Notes under the pieces: model-generated
Database searches by the model: none
What the model was told of the DNA's origin: nothing
Seen by the model: only the letters and a program-made list of their open reading frames with translations
Made by a program: the position numbers and the translations under genes
Shown here: piece after piece, positions 40,444 through 49,381 of the stretch
How positions within the stretch are numbered: the stretch's first letter is position 1
Layout: the number at the start of each line of letters is the position of its first letter
Origin: Agromyces bracchium
GTDB taxonomy: Bacteria; Actinomycetota; Actinomycetes; Actinomycetales; Microbacteriaceae
Assembly (NCBI RefSeq): GCF_009709675.1
Contig: NZ_WMLB01000006.1
Span: forward strand, 186,001 to 250,000
Direction of reading: 5' to 3'
DNA: 64,000 nucleotides

Positions 40444-42497
40444 CCCGGTCCCTCCTCCGCGTCGGGCGGGATCGGCAGCGCGGCGCGGACGATGGTCCCG
40501 CCGCCCGGCCTCGGTGCGACTTCGCACGACCCGCCGAGTTCGCGGGCGCGCTCGCCCATGGACTTGAGGCCCATCCCCCCGGCCGTCGCGTCGGCCATCC
40601 CGTCGCCGTCGTCAGCGACCTCGACGCGCAGCGCGCCGTCCGCGGCCACGACGCGCACCGCGACCGAGGAGGCACCGCTGTGCCGCGCCGCGTTGGTCAT
40701 CGCCTCGGTCGCGATCCGGTACGCGGCGACCTCGAGCGCCGCCGGCAGCACCGCCCCGCGCGTGCGGACGTCGAGCGTCGTCCGCCCGGGCAGGAGCGAG
40801 TCGGCACGCTCGCGCACGGCGCCGGCGAGCCCGAGGTCGTCGAGCGCTGGCGGTCGCAGGTCGTCGACGATCCGGCGGATGTCGAGCACCGCGTCGCGGA
40901 TGCCGCCCTCGAGCCGCACCACGCGTTCCTCCGTGTCGCTCCCGTCGACCGTGTCGGCCGGGAGCGACCGCCGGAGGTTGCCCGCTTGGAGTGCGAGCGC
41001 GGCGAGCGCCGACCCGACGCCGTCGTGGATGTCTCGCCTGAGGCGGCGGCGCTCCTCCTCGCGCGCGAGCACGAGCTGCTCGCGCGACGCCTGGAGGTCC
41101 TCGGCGAGTTGCACCGCCCGGACGGTCCCGGCGACCTGGCGCGCGAGGTCCTCCAGCACGCGGCGGTCGGCGGCGGAGAACGCCTCGCCCCGGCTGCGAC
41201 GGCCGACCTCGAGGGTGCCGATCGACTCCCCCTGGTGCACGAGCTCGAACTCCTGCGGGTCGGGCGTCCGCGTGCCGTACGCCGCGATCGGCCGTGCCGA
41301 GCCCACGGGGACGACCGCGACGTACGGCACCCGGAGGGCTTCGCCGACGCCCGCGGCCACGGCGGGCAGCAGTTCCTCCGCGACCGCGGTGTCGGAGACC
41401 TGCCGGGCCAGTCGCGACATCGCGCGAGCCGGGTCGTCGCGGTCGCCGTACATGAGTCGGTTCACGACGCGTTGGAGCCACTCGCGCAGCGGATACGCCG
41501 CGATCGCCACCACGAGCACGACGAGCACCGAGACGCGCCAGTCGGCGGAGCCGGGTGCGACGGACCCCACGGCGAGGACGACGGCGCCGTACACGGCGAT
41601 GGCGCCGAGCGTGAGCGCGCCGTAGACGAGCGTCCGGTTGATCACGAGGTCGATGTCGTACAGCCGGTACTTCACGATCGCGATCGTGACCGCGACGAGC
41701 ACCACCGCGAGCGGTCCCCATCCGATGACGATCCCGAGGACGGGCGACCAGTCCCCCCACTGCACCCCTGCGGCACCCGTGGCGAACAGCGCGGTCCATC
41801 CGACGACCGCGATCCCCGCCGCCCACAGCATCCAGCGCAGCTGCTCGCGCTCGTCGCCGCGAGCGCGCCGCCGCCGCACGAGGACCGCAGCCCAGCCGAT
41901 CGCGATCGCGACCGGGGAGAGCACCATGAGCACGGCCAGGGCGAACGCGGACTCGAATGCGATCGCCCGCGGGACATCCGTGAAGTCCACCGGGTCGGAC
42001 GGATACAGCGCGTACCCTGCCGTCGCGAGGGCGAGCCACACGATGAGGACGACCACGACCGGCCGCCATCGCGGGCTCGGCGGCCGGCCGTCCGGGAAGA
42101 GCAACGGAACGAAGGCGAGGAGCGCCATCATCGCCGGGTACCAGTTCCAGTCGGCGAACCATGCGGCGATCTCGACGCCGGGCACGCTGCCGGGCTCGAG
42201 GTACCACCCCTCGATCACGATCCACCTCGCCGCGGTGTCGAGGATGATGCTGCCGACCGCGGCGAGGATGATCCAGCCGATCGGGTGTCGGGGCAGGCGC
42301 CGGAGGATGGTGGCGGCGAGGACGCCCACGAACGGGACGAACACGGCAGTGCCCACGTAGTACGGCAGCTGATCGACGATCGCGACGGGGAGGGCGTCGC
42401 GCTCGAGGACGACGAGGACGGCCAGGGCCGCGCCGGACGCGAACGCCGTCGCGCTCACGACCCACGCCCATGTGCTGGGCGACCGGAGCCCGCTCAT
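40440..42497 (-). CDS. Sensor histidine kinase with large membrane domain and GAF-like domain
   Basis: 685 residues. The first 330 residues form about eight to ten membrane helices. A GAF-like sensor follows (around 365-470, with VGEALRVPYVAVVPVGSARP). The kinase core has EERRRLRRDIHDGVGSALAA with the phospho-His, and an ATPase domain with VEVADDGDGMADATAGGMGL and SMGERARELGGSCE. It is longer than typical NarX-like kinases and may combine membrane and cytoplasmic inputs. Cognate regulator overlaps downstream. Confidence 0.93.
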   Translation of the reverse strand: MSGLRSPSTWAWVVSATAFASGAALAVLVVLERDALPVAIVDQLPYYVGTAVFVPFVGVLAATILRRLPRHPIGWIILAAVGSIILDTAARWIVIEGWYLEPGSVPGVEIAAWFADWNWYPAMMALLAFVPLLFPDGRPPSPRWRPVVVVLIVWLALATAGYALYPSDPVDFTDVPRAIAFESAFALAVLMVLSPVAIAIGWAAVLVRRRRARGDEREQLRWMLWAAGIAVVGWTALFATGAAGVQWGDWSPVLGIVIGWGPLAVVLVAVTIAIVKYRLYDIDLVINRTLVYGALTLGAIAVYGAVVLAVGSVAPGSADWRVSVLVVLVVAIAAYPLREWLQRVVNRLMYGDRDDPARAMSRLARQVSDTAVAEELLPAVAAGVGEALRVPYVAVVPVGSARPIAAYGTRTPDPQEFELVHQGESIGTLEVGRRSRGEAFSAADRRVLEDLARQVAGTVRAVQLAEDLQASREQLVLAREEERRRLRRDIHDGVGSALAALALQAGNLRRSLPADTVDGSDTEERVVRLEGGIRDAVLDIRRIVDDLRPPALDDLGLAGAVRERADSLLPGRTTLDVRTRGAVLPAALEVAAYRIATEAMTNAARHSGASSVAVRVVAADGALRVEVADDGDGMADATAGGMGLKSMGERARELGGSCEVAPRPGGGTIVRAALPIPPDAEEGPG

Positions 42498-42527
42498 CTC
42501 ATCGACGCCTCCCGGCCGGACGAGGCC

Positions 42528-43217
42528 TCACCCCTGAGGCTCAGTATCCACCACCACCGTGGCGACGGCGACCCAGACCACCGCGAACAGCAGCGGGAAC
42601 ATGCCGAGCATCCAGGCGATCGGGACGAGCGGAGCGATGACGAACCCAGCCCACGCGAGCCATCGCGGGAGTCGTCGCGACCGCCATGCCGTCACGCCGA
42701 ACGCCACCATCAGCACCGACAGCCCGGTCGTCGCCGGATTGAACACCTGGCTCGCGAGCATCTCGAGGCCGTACCCGGCCTCCGGCGCCGGCGGGAAGCC
42801 CCCGTCGAGCGTGCCGGCTGCGACGTGCGCGCCGGCCGACGAGGCCGCACCGGCCACGATGGCGCCGACCGCCGTGATGGCGGCGCCGACGACGCCGACC
42901 TGCCCGCCGATCGAGGGCGTGACCCGCCCGACGTCGACCGACCGCCGCAGGAACGCCGCGGCCCAGACGAGGAGGATGCCGGCGAGCGGGAACAGCACCA
43001 TGCCGAGAAGGGACGTGAGGTTCAGCCGCACGTCGTCGGCGTGCGCGGCAGCGAAGTCGTCGAGGCTGCTGCCCTCGTACACGTAGGGCGGCAACGAGAA
43101 GATGACGACCCCGGCACCGAAGGACACGAGGAACGCGGCGCCGATCAGCCGAGCGGGCTGGAATCGCCTCCGTGTCGTCGTGGTCGGGATGACGGGGTCG
43201 TCGGCTCGCGTGGACAT
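42528..43217 (-). CDS. Multi-pass membrane protein of unknown function
   Basis: 229 residues with about six hydrophobic helices (first LIGAAFLVSFGAGVVIFSLP). No family recognised. Its stop is 30 bp before the sensor-kinase start on the same strand, so it is probably the first gene of that operon and could be an accessory sensor. The ATG at 43217 is preceded by GGAGGGAG. Confidence 0.75.
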   Translation of the reverse strand: MSTRADDPVIPTTTTRRRFQPARLIGAAFLVSFGAGVVIFSLPPYVYEGSSLDDFAAAHADDVRLNLTSLLGMVLFPLAGILLVWAAAFLRRSVDVGRVTPSIGGQVGVVGAAITAVGAIVAGAASSAGAHVAAGTLDGGFPPAPEAGYGLEMLASQVFNPATTGLSVLMVAFGVTAWRSRRLPRWLAWAGFVIAPLVPIAWMLGMFPLLFAVVWVAVATVVVDTEPQG

Positions 43218-43449
43218 GGCGGGCTCCCTCCGTGGGATTCGATGTCTCCACGCTCGTCGTCCCGATGTCCCGATCGCACGTGACCGACGGTCCCGTTTCC
43301 GCACGGAACAGCTCGCCGACAGAATTCACTGTATTCTTCAGCAGCATCCTGCCGCTGGGATCGGCCAGAACGCGAAGAATGCGATGCTCAGGCAGAACTT
43401 CGGGAGGTCTTCGGTTTGCGCCATCCGGGTGCGCATGTGAGCATGAGGC

Positions 43450-44955
43450 ATGGTCACCGCCGATCCAGCCCGCATCGCGACCCCGCAGGCCGCGTACATC
43501 GCCGCGCCCGAGCCCGGGCCCGACGAGGTCGACGCGCTGACGCTCGGCCGCCGCATCCGCGAACGCCGCCTCGCCGCCGGCATGACCCTCGGACAGCTCG
43601 CCGCGGCGATCGACCGGGCACCGTCGCAGGTGAGCGCGATCGAGAACGGCAAGCGCGAACCGCGGCTGTCGATGCTCCGCACCATCGCCCTCGCGCTCGG
43701 CACGACGGCCGACGAGCTGCTGCGCCCGGACGCCCCGTCCGAACGGGCCGCGCTCGAGATCGCCGTCGAGCGTGCGCAGCGCGGCCCGGTGTTCTCCGCG
43801 CTCGGCCTCGAGCCGTTCCGTGTCGCGAAGACCATGAGCGACCAGACGCTCGAGACGATCCTCGCGCTGCACAACGAGATCGATCGCCTGCACCGCGAGC
43901 GGGCCGCGACGCCCGAGGAGGCCCGCCGGGCCAACGCCCAGCTGCGCGCCGAGATGCGCGCGCGCGACAACTTCTACCCCGAGCTCGAGGCGAAGGCGGC
44001 CGAGCTCCTCGAGGCCGTCGGCCACGCGGGCGGCCCGGTCTCGCACCAGCTCGTCGCCGACATGGCGAGCCACCTCGGCTACTCGCTGCACTACGTCGGC
44101 GACCTGCCGCACTCGACGCGCTCGGTGACCGACAAGCGAAACGGCCGCATCTACCTGCCGACCCAGCAGTCGCCCTCTCGCGACTCCCGTTCGCCGATCC
44201 TGCAGGCGCTCGCGAGCCACCTGCTCGGCCACGAGGAGCCGGGCAACTACGGCGACTTCCTCCGTCAGCGCATCGAGACGAACTACCTCACCGCCGCGAT
44301 CCTGCTGCCCGAGCAGGCGGCCGTCCGCTACCTGACGGAGGCGAAGAACCTGCGGCGCATCTCGATGGAGGAGCTGCGCGACCACTTCGCGGTCTCGTAC
44401 GAGACGGCCGCCCACCGGTTCACGAACCTCGCGACGGCGCGCCTCGACATCCCCGTGCACTTCATGAAGGTGCACGAATCGGGCACCATCATCAAGGCGT
44501 ACGAGAACGACTCGGTGCGATTCCCGTCCGATGCGCTCGGCGCGGTCGAGGGTACGACGGTGTGCCGCAACTGGACGGCCCGCACGGTGTTCGACGTCGA
44601 GGACCGCTTCAGCCCCTGGTACCAGTACACCGACACGACGTCGGGCACGTTCTGGTGCACGTCGCGCATCGAGAAGGCCAAGGAGGGCGAGTACTCGGTG
44701 TCGGTCGGCGTCCCGTTCGAGCACGTGAAGTGGTTCCGCGGCCGCGAGACACCGCATCGTGCGGTGTCGCGCTGCCCTGACGAGTCGTGCTGCCGACGCG
44801 CCCCCGACGAGCTGGCGGGCAAGTGGGCGGATGCCTCGTGGCCGGCCGCCCGAACCCCGACCTCGCTGCTCGCGGCGCTGCCCACGGGCACCTTCCCGGG
44901 TGTCGACCAGACCGAGGTCTACCAGTTCCTCGAGGCGCACGCCCCCCGCCCCTGA
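43450..44955 (+). CDS. ramB: RamB-like short-chain fatty acyl regulator (XRE + ImmA/IrrE-like)
   Basis: 501 residues. The N-terminal XRE helix-turn-helix (about 32-85) has IRERRLAAGMTLGQLAAAID and RAPSQVSAIENGKREPRLSM. The centre resembles the ImmA/IrrE-type domain of RamB (LQALASHLLGHEEPGNYGDF, FAVSYETAAHRFTNLAT). The C-terminal part has Cys pairs (TVCRNW, RCPDESCC). In Corynebacterium glutamicum RamB represses aceA and aceB; both genes are in this window at 23.6-26.7 kb, so control of the glyoxylate shunt is a reasonable inference. Confidence 0.88.
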   Translation: MVTADPARIATPQAAYIAAPEPGPDEVDALTLGRRIRERRLAAGMTLGQLAAAIDRAPSQVSAIENGKREPRLSMLRTIALALGTTADELLRPDAPSERAALEIAVERAQRGPVFSALGLEPFRVAKTMSDQTLETILALHNEIDRLHRERAATPEEARRANAQLRAEMRARDNFYPELEAKAAELLEAVGHAGGPVSHQLVADMASHLGYSLHYVGDLPHSTRSVTDKRNGRIYLPTQQSPSRDSRSPILQALASHLLGHEEPGNYGDFLRQRIETNYLTAAILLPEQAAVRYLTEAKNLRRISMEELRDHFAVSYETAAHRFTNLATARLDIPVHFMKVHESGTIIKAYENDSVRFPSDALGAVEGTTVCRNWTARTVFDVEDRFSPWYQYTDTTSGTFWCTSRIEKAKEGEYSVSVGVPFEHVKWFRGRETPHRAVSRCPDESCCRRAPDELAGKWADASWPAARTPTSLLAALPTGTFPGVDQTEVYQFLEAHAPRP

Positions 44956-44964
44956 CCGTCGCGG

Positions 44965-45510
44965 TCAGCGCTCGTCGGCGGCGAGCTCGCGGAACCAGGC
45001 GAGCCCGGCGCGGTGCGCCATGAGCCCGTAGTCGAGCGTCGCGCGCTGGTAGCGGAACACCTCGCGGTACTCCTCGGGCACGGCCCGCGCCTGCTCGTCG
45101 AGCGCGGCGGCGAACTCCTCCAGACGCGCGAGCTCGCGCTCGACCTCCGACGTGATGTGGTCCAGGATGTCGCGGCGCTCGTCCGCGTCGTCCACGAGGC
45201 CGAGCAGGAACAGCCGACTCAGCGCGGCGACCTCGAGGTCTCCGCCGGCGAGCGGTGAGCGGATCCAGGCGTGGAACGCCGCGACACCCTCGTCGGTGAT
45301 CGTGTGGAACTTCTTGCTGCGGCCGCCCTCGACGACCCCCTCGACGGTCACGTACCCCGACGCGACGAGACCGCGAAGCGCGCTCTGCAGGCTGCCGAAG
45401 CTCGCCCGGTAGAAGAGCGATGGCCCGCGCTGGAACTGCGTGTTCAGCGAGTACAGCGTCTGGGGGCCGAGCAGAATCAGCAGCCCGAGGATCACGTTGC
45501 CCACCGGCAC
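44965..45510 (-). CDS. PadR family transcriptional regulator
   Basis: 181 residues. An N-terminal winged helix (VILGLLILLGPQTLYSLNTQ, FYRASFGSLQSALRGLVASG, SKKFHTITDEGVAAFHAWI) is followed by a Vir_like helical C-terminal domain of about 90 residues. It differs from the short PadR at 30356. Divergently transcribed from a serine hydrolase gene 122 bp away, with two GTGATATCAC palindromes between them that it probably binds. Confidence 0.9.
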   Translation of the reverse strand: MPVGNVILGLLILLGPQTLYSLNTQFQRGPSLFYRASFGSLQSALRGLVASGYVTVEGVVEGGRSKKFHTITDEGVAAFHAWIRSPLAGGDLEVAALSRLFLLGLVDDADERRDILDHITSEVERELARLEEFAAALDEQARAVPEEYREVFRYQRATLDYGLMAHRAGLAWFRELAADER

Positions 45511-45581
45511 TCCCTCCGCGACATCCGCCGTTCACGCGTCACCCCTTGTCGGCCGCACGTCGGTGTCGTATATTCCTACTC

Positions 45582-45608
45582 GTGATATCACTACTCGTGA
45601 TATCACGA
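45582..45608. promoter_or_regulatory. Tandem GTGATATCAC palindromes between PadR and serine hydrolase
   Basis: GTGATATCAC occurs at 45582-45591 and again at 45597-45606; the second is extended to TCGTGATATCACGA (45595-45608). Centres are 15 bp apart, in an AT-rich island 25-52 bp before the hydrolase ATG. Likely operators of the adjacent PadR. Confidence 0.65.
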
Positions 45609-45632
45609 TTCGAGACGAGAGGATTCTCGCAG

Positions 45633-46781
45633 ATGACTTCCGCGGACTCGTTCGCCACACGCCTGGACCGGCACCTCGACCGCGTGACGCGACGGCGCGG
45701 CGAACTCGGAGCGCCTCAGGTCGCCGTCCGGGCGCCTGGGCTCGGCATCGACTACCGCTTCGGCGACGCCGACGCCCGCTTCCACGTCGCGAGCGTCGGC
45801 AAGCTCGCCACGGCGACACTCATCGCGCAGCTCGTCGAGCGGCGGGCGCTCGCCTTCGCCACTCCGGTGGCCGAGCTGCTCCCCCGAGACGAGCTCGCCG
45901 GCCTCTTCGAGACGACGCCGGCGACGGATGCCGCGGGCGGAGCGAGCGTCGACCAGTTACTGTCGCACACGGCGGGCGTGGCCGACTACTTCGACGGCCC
46001 GGTCGCGAGCGGGTCGCGGATGCGCGATCTCGTCGTCGACGACCCGGACCGATTCTGGTCGCCCGCCGAGCTGCTCGCGTTCAGCCGCGAGCGGCAGCGT
46101 CCGATCGGCCGCCCGGGTGAGCGCTTCCGCTACTCGGACACGGGGTTCGTGCTGCTCGGCCGAATCGTCGAGGAGGCGACCGGGCAGGCGTTCCACGAGG
46201 CCCTGCACGAGCGCATCTTCCGGCCCGCGGGCATGCTCGACAGCGCGCTCCTCTTCCATTCCGTGCCCGAGCGCGACCGCGCGACATCCGCCGCCGACGG
46301 CGACCCGGCCGACGGCCGCGGCAGCACGACCTCCGCCGCCGCGCCGCCGCGCACGGCGATCGCGCCGCTCCGGCTCGGGCGCGTCGAAGCGAGTCGCTTC
46401 ACGAGCCTCAGCTGCGACTGGGCCGGCGGTGGCATCGTGAGCACGCCCGACGACCTGCTCGCGTTCAGCCGCGCGCTGCACGACGGCACCCTGGTCGCGC
46501 CGGCGACGCTCGCGCACCTCGCCGAGCCGCGCAACCGCTTCCGCCCGGGCCTCCGCTACGGCGCGGGCATGATGCAGGTCCGCTTCGGCGGGTTCTCGCC
46601 GTTCCTCGCCGGGCTCCCGCGTCCGACCGGTCACGTCGGCGTGCTCGCGACGCACGTCTTCCACGACCCGGCGCACGACGCCGACATCGTGCTGAACTTC
46701 GCGTCGACCCGCGAGATGCGTCGCAGCTTCATGACCCTGATCGAGATCGAGCGAGCGCTGCAGCAGGTCGCCCGCGCGTGA
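45633..46781 (+). CDS. Serine hydrolase (class C beta-lactamase-like family)
   Basis: 382 residues. The SxxK motif is SVGK (Ser54, Lys57), the second motif is YSD at 167-169 in FRYSDTGFVLLG, and GHVG near 333 replaces the KTG triad. No signal peptide is visible, so it is probably cytoplasmic and an esterase, amidase or peptidase rather than a true beta-lactamase. GAGAGGA stands nine bases before ATG 45633. Controlled by the divergent PadR, judging by the shared operator region. Confidence 0.9.
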   Translation: MTSADSFATRLDRHLDRVTRRRGELGAPQVAVRAPGLGIDYRFGDADARFHVASVGKLATATLIAQLVERRALAFATPVAELLPRDELAGLFETTPATDAAGGASVDQLLSHTAGVADYFDGPVASGSRMRDLVVDDPDRFWSPAELLAFSRERQRPIGRPGERFRYSDTGFVLLGRIVEEATGQAFHEALHERIFRPAGMLDSALLFHSVPERDRATSAADGDPADGRGSTTSAAAPPRTAIAPLRLGRVEASRFTSLSCDWAGGGIVSTPDDLLAFSRALHDGTLVAPATLAHLAEPRNRFRPGLRYGAGMMQVRFGGFSPFLAGLPRPTGHVGVLATHVFHDPAHDADIVLNFASTREMRRSFMTLIEIERALQQVARA

Positions 46782-46825
46782 TCGCGGGGCCCTGGACACC
46801 GCGGACGTGACACTCAGGCCACTTC

Positions 46826-46850
46826 CCGCACCGCACCGCACCGCACCGCA
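46826..46850. repeat. Five tandem CCGCA units
   Basis: Five exact copies of the pentamer CCGCA directly before a CATGAGAATCC repeat, in the 157-bp gap between the serine hydrolase and the convergent GH16-like gene. Probably replication slippage. Confidence 0.8.
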
Positions 46851-46904
46851 CATGAGAATCCGGGTCTCGCGACTGCACGCGGCGCCGAACCTCGGATCTT
46901 CATG
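46851..46904. repeat. CATGAGAATCC inverted repeat, degenerate copy
   Basis: CATGAGAATCCGGG (46851-46864) and CTCGGATCTTCATG (46891-46904) are imperfect complements, related to the better copies at 47804 and 61265. It lies downstream of the GH16-like gene. Confidence 0.55.
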
Positions 46905-46938
46905 CACGAGTGAAGGGACCGGCCGGGCCGGCGCGGCC

Positions 46939-47745
46939 TCAGTCCGCGCGGTACCCCCGCACCGCGTGCACCGCGAACGACTCCGGGTAGGCGGCGACCG
47001 CGGGCGGCTCGGGCGGGAACGCGTAGACGTTCAGCATGAGCTGCATCGGGTACTGCGGCGACTGCCGGACCCGCTTGCGCACGAGCCCGTCGATCGAGAA
47101 CACCACCTCATCCCGCCGCCAGTCGACCGCGTACCGGTGCGGCTCACGCACGTCGTCGTGCACGCGCACCTGTTCGAAGTCGTCGGTGATCGCCGGGTCG
47201 TTGAACGGGTGCACTCCCATGCCGACGAGCGCGCTGCCGTCGTCGGCGATGTCGCGCCCGAAGATCTCGAAGACGCAGATCTCGGCGGACTGCGACGGCT
47301 CCTCCTCGAGCCCGATCATCCAGAGGGCGGCCATGGCGTGCTCGTCGATGCCGTCGATCGCGGCGACGATCTCGACGCGGCCGAAGTGCGGGGTGAAGAG
47401 CCTCCGGTCGCCCTGCGCCTCTCGCACCACGAGGTCGTCGCGGAACGGATGCTGGCCCGCGACCGAGCCGACGGGCCCCGACCGCACCGCGGTCTGCAGG
47501 TTCGACACCCGGGTCGTTCCGTCGTACTCGACCGACCACGCCGGCTGGTCGGCGTCGACCCGCAGCCGCAGCACGCCGTCGGCCACGTCGTACCGGGCGC
47601 GCGTGCGTTCGCGGCTCGACCACTGCGGCAGGTAGTGCGGAATCCACTGCTCGAGGTCGAGCTCTGGGCCCGAGAGATCGGCGTCGAACTCGAGCAGGTC
47701 GGGGGCGGGCGGCGGCACGGGAGGGGCGGGCGGCACTGCGGGCAT
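46939..47745 (-). CDS. GH16-like concanavalin A-fold protein with altered catalytic motif
   Basis: 268 residues. A Pro-rich N-terminus is followed by LLEFDADLSGPELDLEQWIP, FGRVEIVAAIDGIDEHAMAA, LWMIGLEEEP, the motif EICVFEIFG (Glu155 to Glu160) and HRYAVDWRRDEVVFSIDGL, the order seen in glycoside hydrolase family 16 and laminarinase-like proteins. The usual ExDxxE has Cys157 in place of the middle Asp, so activity is uncertain. No signal peptide is seen. ATG 47745 is preceded by AGGAT; GTG 47775 is an alternative. Copies of a CATGAGAATCC repeat flank the gene. Confidence 0.75.
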   Translation of the reverse strand: MPAVPPAPPVPPPAPDLLEFDADLSGPELDLEQWIPHYLPQWSSRERTRARYDVADGVLRLRVDADQPAWSVEYDGTTRVSNLQTAVRSGPVGSVAGQHPFRDDLVVREAQGDRRLFTPHFGRVEIVAAIDGIDEHAMAALWMIGLEEEPSQSAEICVFEIFGRDIADDGSALVGMGVHPFNDPAITDDFEQVRVHDDVREPHRYAVDWRRDEVVFSIDGLVRKRVRQSPQYPMQLMLNVYAFPPEPPAVAAYPESFAVHAVRGYRAD

Positions 47746-47803
47746 GCGGTCGATCCTGTCCCACGCCACCGACACGAGGGTTCGTCATCCACAGGCGTGC
47801 GCA

Positions 47804-47857
47804 CATGAGAATCCGGGGGATGGGGTCGCTCGCGGCCCCGCTCCCCGGATTCTCATG
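47804..47857. repeat. CATGAGAATCC hairpin repeat, best copy
   Basis: A perfect 15-bp inverted repeat, CATGAGAATCCGGGG (47804-47818) and CCCCGGATTCTCATG (47843-47857), with a GC-rich inner stem. It lies upstream of both the GH16-like gene (minus) and the FAD oxidoreductase (plus). Confidence 0.7.
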
Positions 47858-47868
47858 CGCAACCCCTA

Positions 47869-47884
47869 TTGTCCAACTGTGCAA
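47869..47884 (+). promoter_or_regulatory. TTGTCCAACTGTGCAA operator (site 2)
   Basis: This 16-bp palindrome matches TTGNNCANNNNTKCAA found at 32340 and 51956. Its first six bases are a plausible -35, with CAGGAT (47892-47897) 17 bp further on. It is 49 bp upstream of the FAD oxidoreductase ATG. Confidence 0.5.
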
Positions 47885-47932
47885 TATGAGGCAGGATGGA
47901 GGCCACCAGACCGACTTGGAGTGATCCCACCC

Positions 47933-49381
47933 ATGGGAACGACCGTCTTCGAACGCCGCCGCCCCGCGGCATCCGTCATCGACCGCAGCCTCGCCGACAC
48001 CGCGCACCGCGTGTTCTGGCTCGACGACCTCCCCGACGAGGCGAAGCGCCCCCGCGCCCGCCTCCAGGGCACGGTCGTCGCCGACCTCGCCGTCGTCGGC
48101 GGCGGCTACACGGGCCTCTGGACGGCCGTGCTCGCCAAGCGCGCGAATCCCGACCTGCACGTCGTGCTCCTCGAGGCCAAGCGCATCGGCTGGGCGGCGT
48201 CGGGCCGCAACGGCGGCTTCTGCGAGGCGAGCCTCACGCACGGCCGCGAGAACGGCCTCTCGCGCTGGCCCGCCGAGATGGACGAGCTCGATCGCCTCGG
48301 CCTGGCGAACCTCGACGCGATCGAGGCCGCCGAGGCCGAGTTCGGCATGGACTTCGAGTTCGAGCGCAACGGCTCCCTCGACGTCGCGATCGAACCGCAC
48401 CAGGTCGAGTGGCTGCACGAGGCGGCGGCGGATGCCGCGTCCCGCGGCGACGACTCGGTGAAGCTGCTCGACGAGCACCAGGTGCGCGACGAGGTCGACT
48501 CCCCCACGTACCTCGGCGCCATCTGGAACACGCGCACGAGCGCCATCCTGCACCCGGCGAAGCTCGCGACCGAGCTCGCGCGCGTCGCCGAGGAGGCGGG
48601 AGTCGAGATCTTCGAGGACTCCCCCGTGACGCGCCTCGACACGCCGGGCTCGACCAGCGCGGTGCAGCTCGTCACCGAGCACGGCCGCGTCGACGCGACC
48701 CGTGCGGTGCTCGCGACCAACGTCTTCCCGTCGCTGCTGAAGCGCAATCGGCTGATGACCGTGCCCGTGTACGACTACGTGCTCATGACCGAGCCGCTCT
48801 CCGACGAGCAGCGCGCGTCGATCGGCTGGGCGAACCGCCAGGGCGTCGGCGACATGGCCAACCAGTTCCACTACTCGCGGATGACGCGCGACGGGCGGAT
48901 CCTCTACGGCGGCTACGACGCGATCTACCACTTCGGCGGCCGCGTCCGCGACGCCTACGAGGACCGCCCAGAGAGCTTCGAGAAGCTCGCGAGCCACTTC
49001 TTCACGACGTACCCGCAGCTCGAGGGGCTCCGGTTCACGCACCGGTGGGCCGGCGCGATCGACACTTCGACGCAGTTCACGGCGTTCACCGGCCTCGCGC
49101 GCGACGGCCGCGTCGCCTACGCGTCGGGCTTCACCGGCCTCGGCGTCGCGTCGACGCGGTTCATGGCCGAGACCATGCTCGACCTGCTCGCGGGTCGCGA
49201 CACCGAGCGCACGCGCCTGAAGATGGTGAAGACGCGGCCACTGCCGTTCCCCCCGGAGCCCGCGGCATCCCTCGGCATCAACGCGACGCGCTGGTCGCTC
49301 GACCGCGCCGACCACGACGGAGGACGACGCAACATGCTGCTGAAGACCCTCGACGCACTCGGCCTCGGGTTCGACTCGTGA
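47933..49381 (+). CDS. FAD-dependent oxidoreductase (DAO family, gamma-glutamylputrescine oxidase-like)
   Basis: 482 residues. The FAD motif is DLAVVGGGYTGLWTAVLAKR with the acidic end LLEAKRIGWAASGRNGGF, and the C-terminus has SGFTGLGVASTRFMAETMLD. This is the D-amino-acid-oxidase/PuuB-like subgroup acting on secondary or N-substituted amines. ATG 47933 is preceded by GGAG at an 11-base spacing; GTG 47921 is an alternative. The cupin gene overlaps its stop by 4 bp. A shared operator with the polyamine importer supports an amine-oxidising role. Confidence 0.9.
   Translation: MGTTVFERRRPAASVIDRSLADTAHRVFWLDDLPDEAKRPRARLQGTVVADLAVVGGGYTGLWTAVLAKRANPDLHVVLLEAKRIGWAASGRNGGFCEASLTHGRENGLSRWPAEMDELDRLGLANLDAIEAAEAEFGMDFEFERNGSLDVAIEPHQVEWLHEAAADAASRGDDSVKLLDEHQVRDEVDSPTYLGAIWNTRTSAILHPAKLATELARVAEEAGVEIFEDSPVTRLDTPGSTSAVQLVTEHGRVDATRAVLATNVFPSLLKRNRLMTVPVYDYVLMTEPLSDEQRASIGWANRQGVGDMANQFHYSRMTRDGRILYGGYDAIYHFGGRVRDAYEDRPESFEKLASHFFTTYPQLEGLRFTHRWAGAIDTSTQFTAFTGLARDGRVAYASGFTGLGVASTRFMAETMLDLLAGRDTERTRLKMVKTRPLPFPPEPAASLGINATRWSLDRADHDGGRRNMLLKTLDALGLGFDS

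Noticed and set aside
46826-46850. CCGCA tandem as part of a CRISPR-like array
   Set aside because: Units are only 5 bp without spacers; it is a simple tandem repeat.
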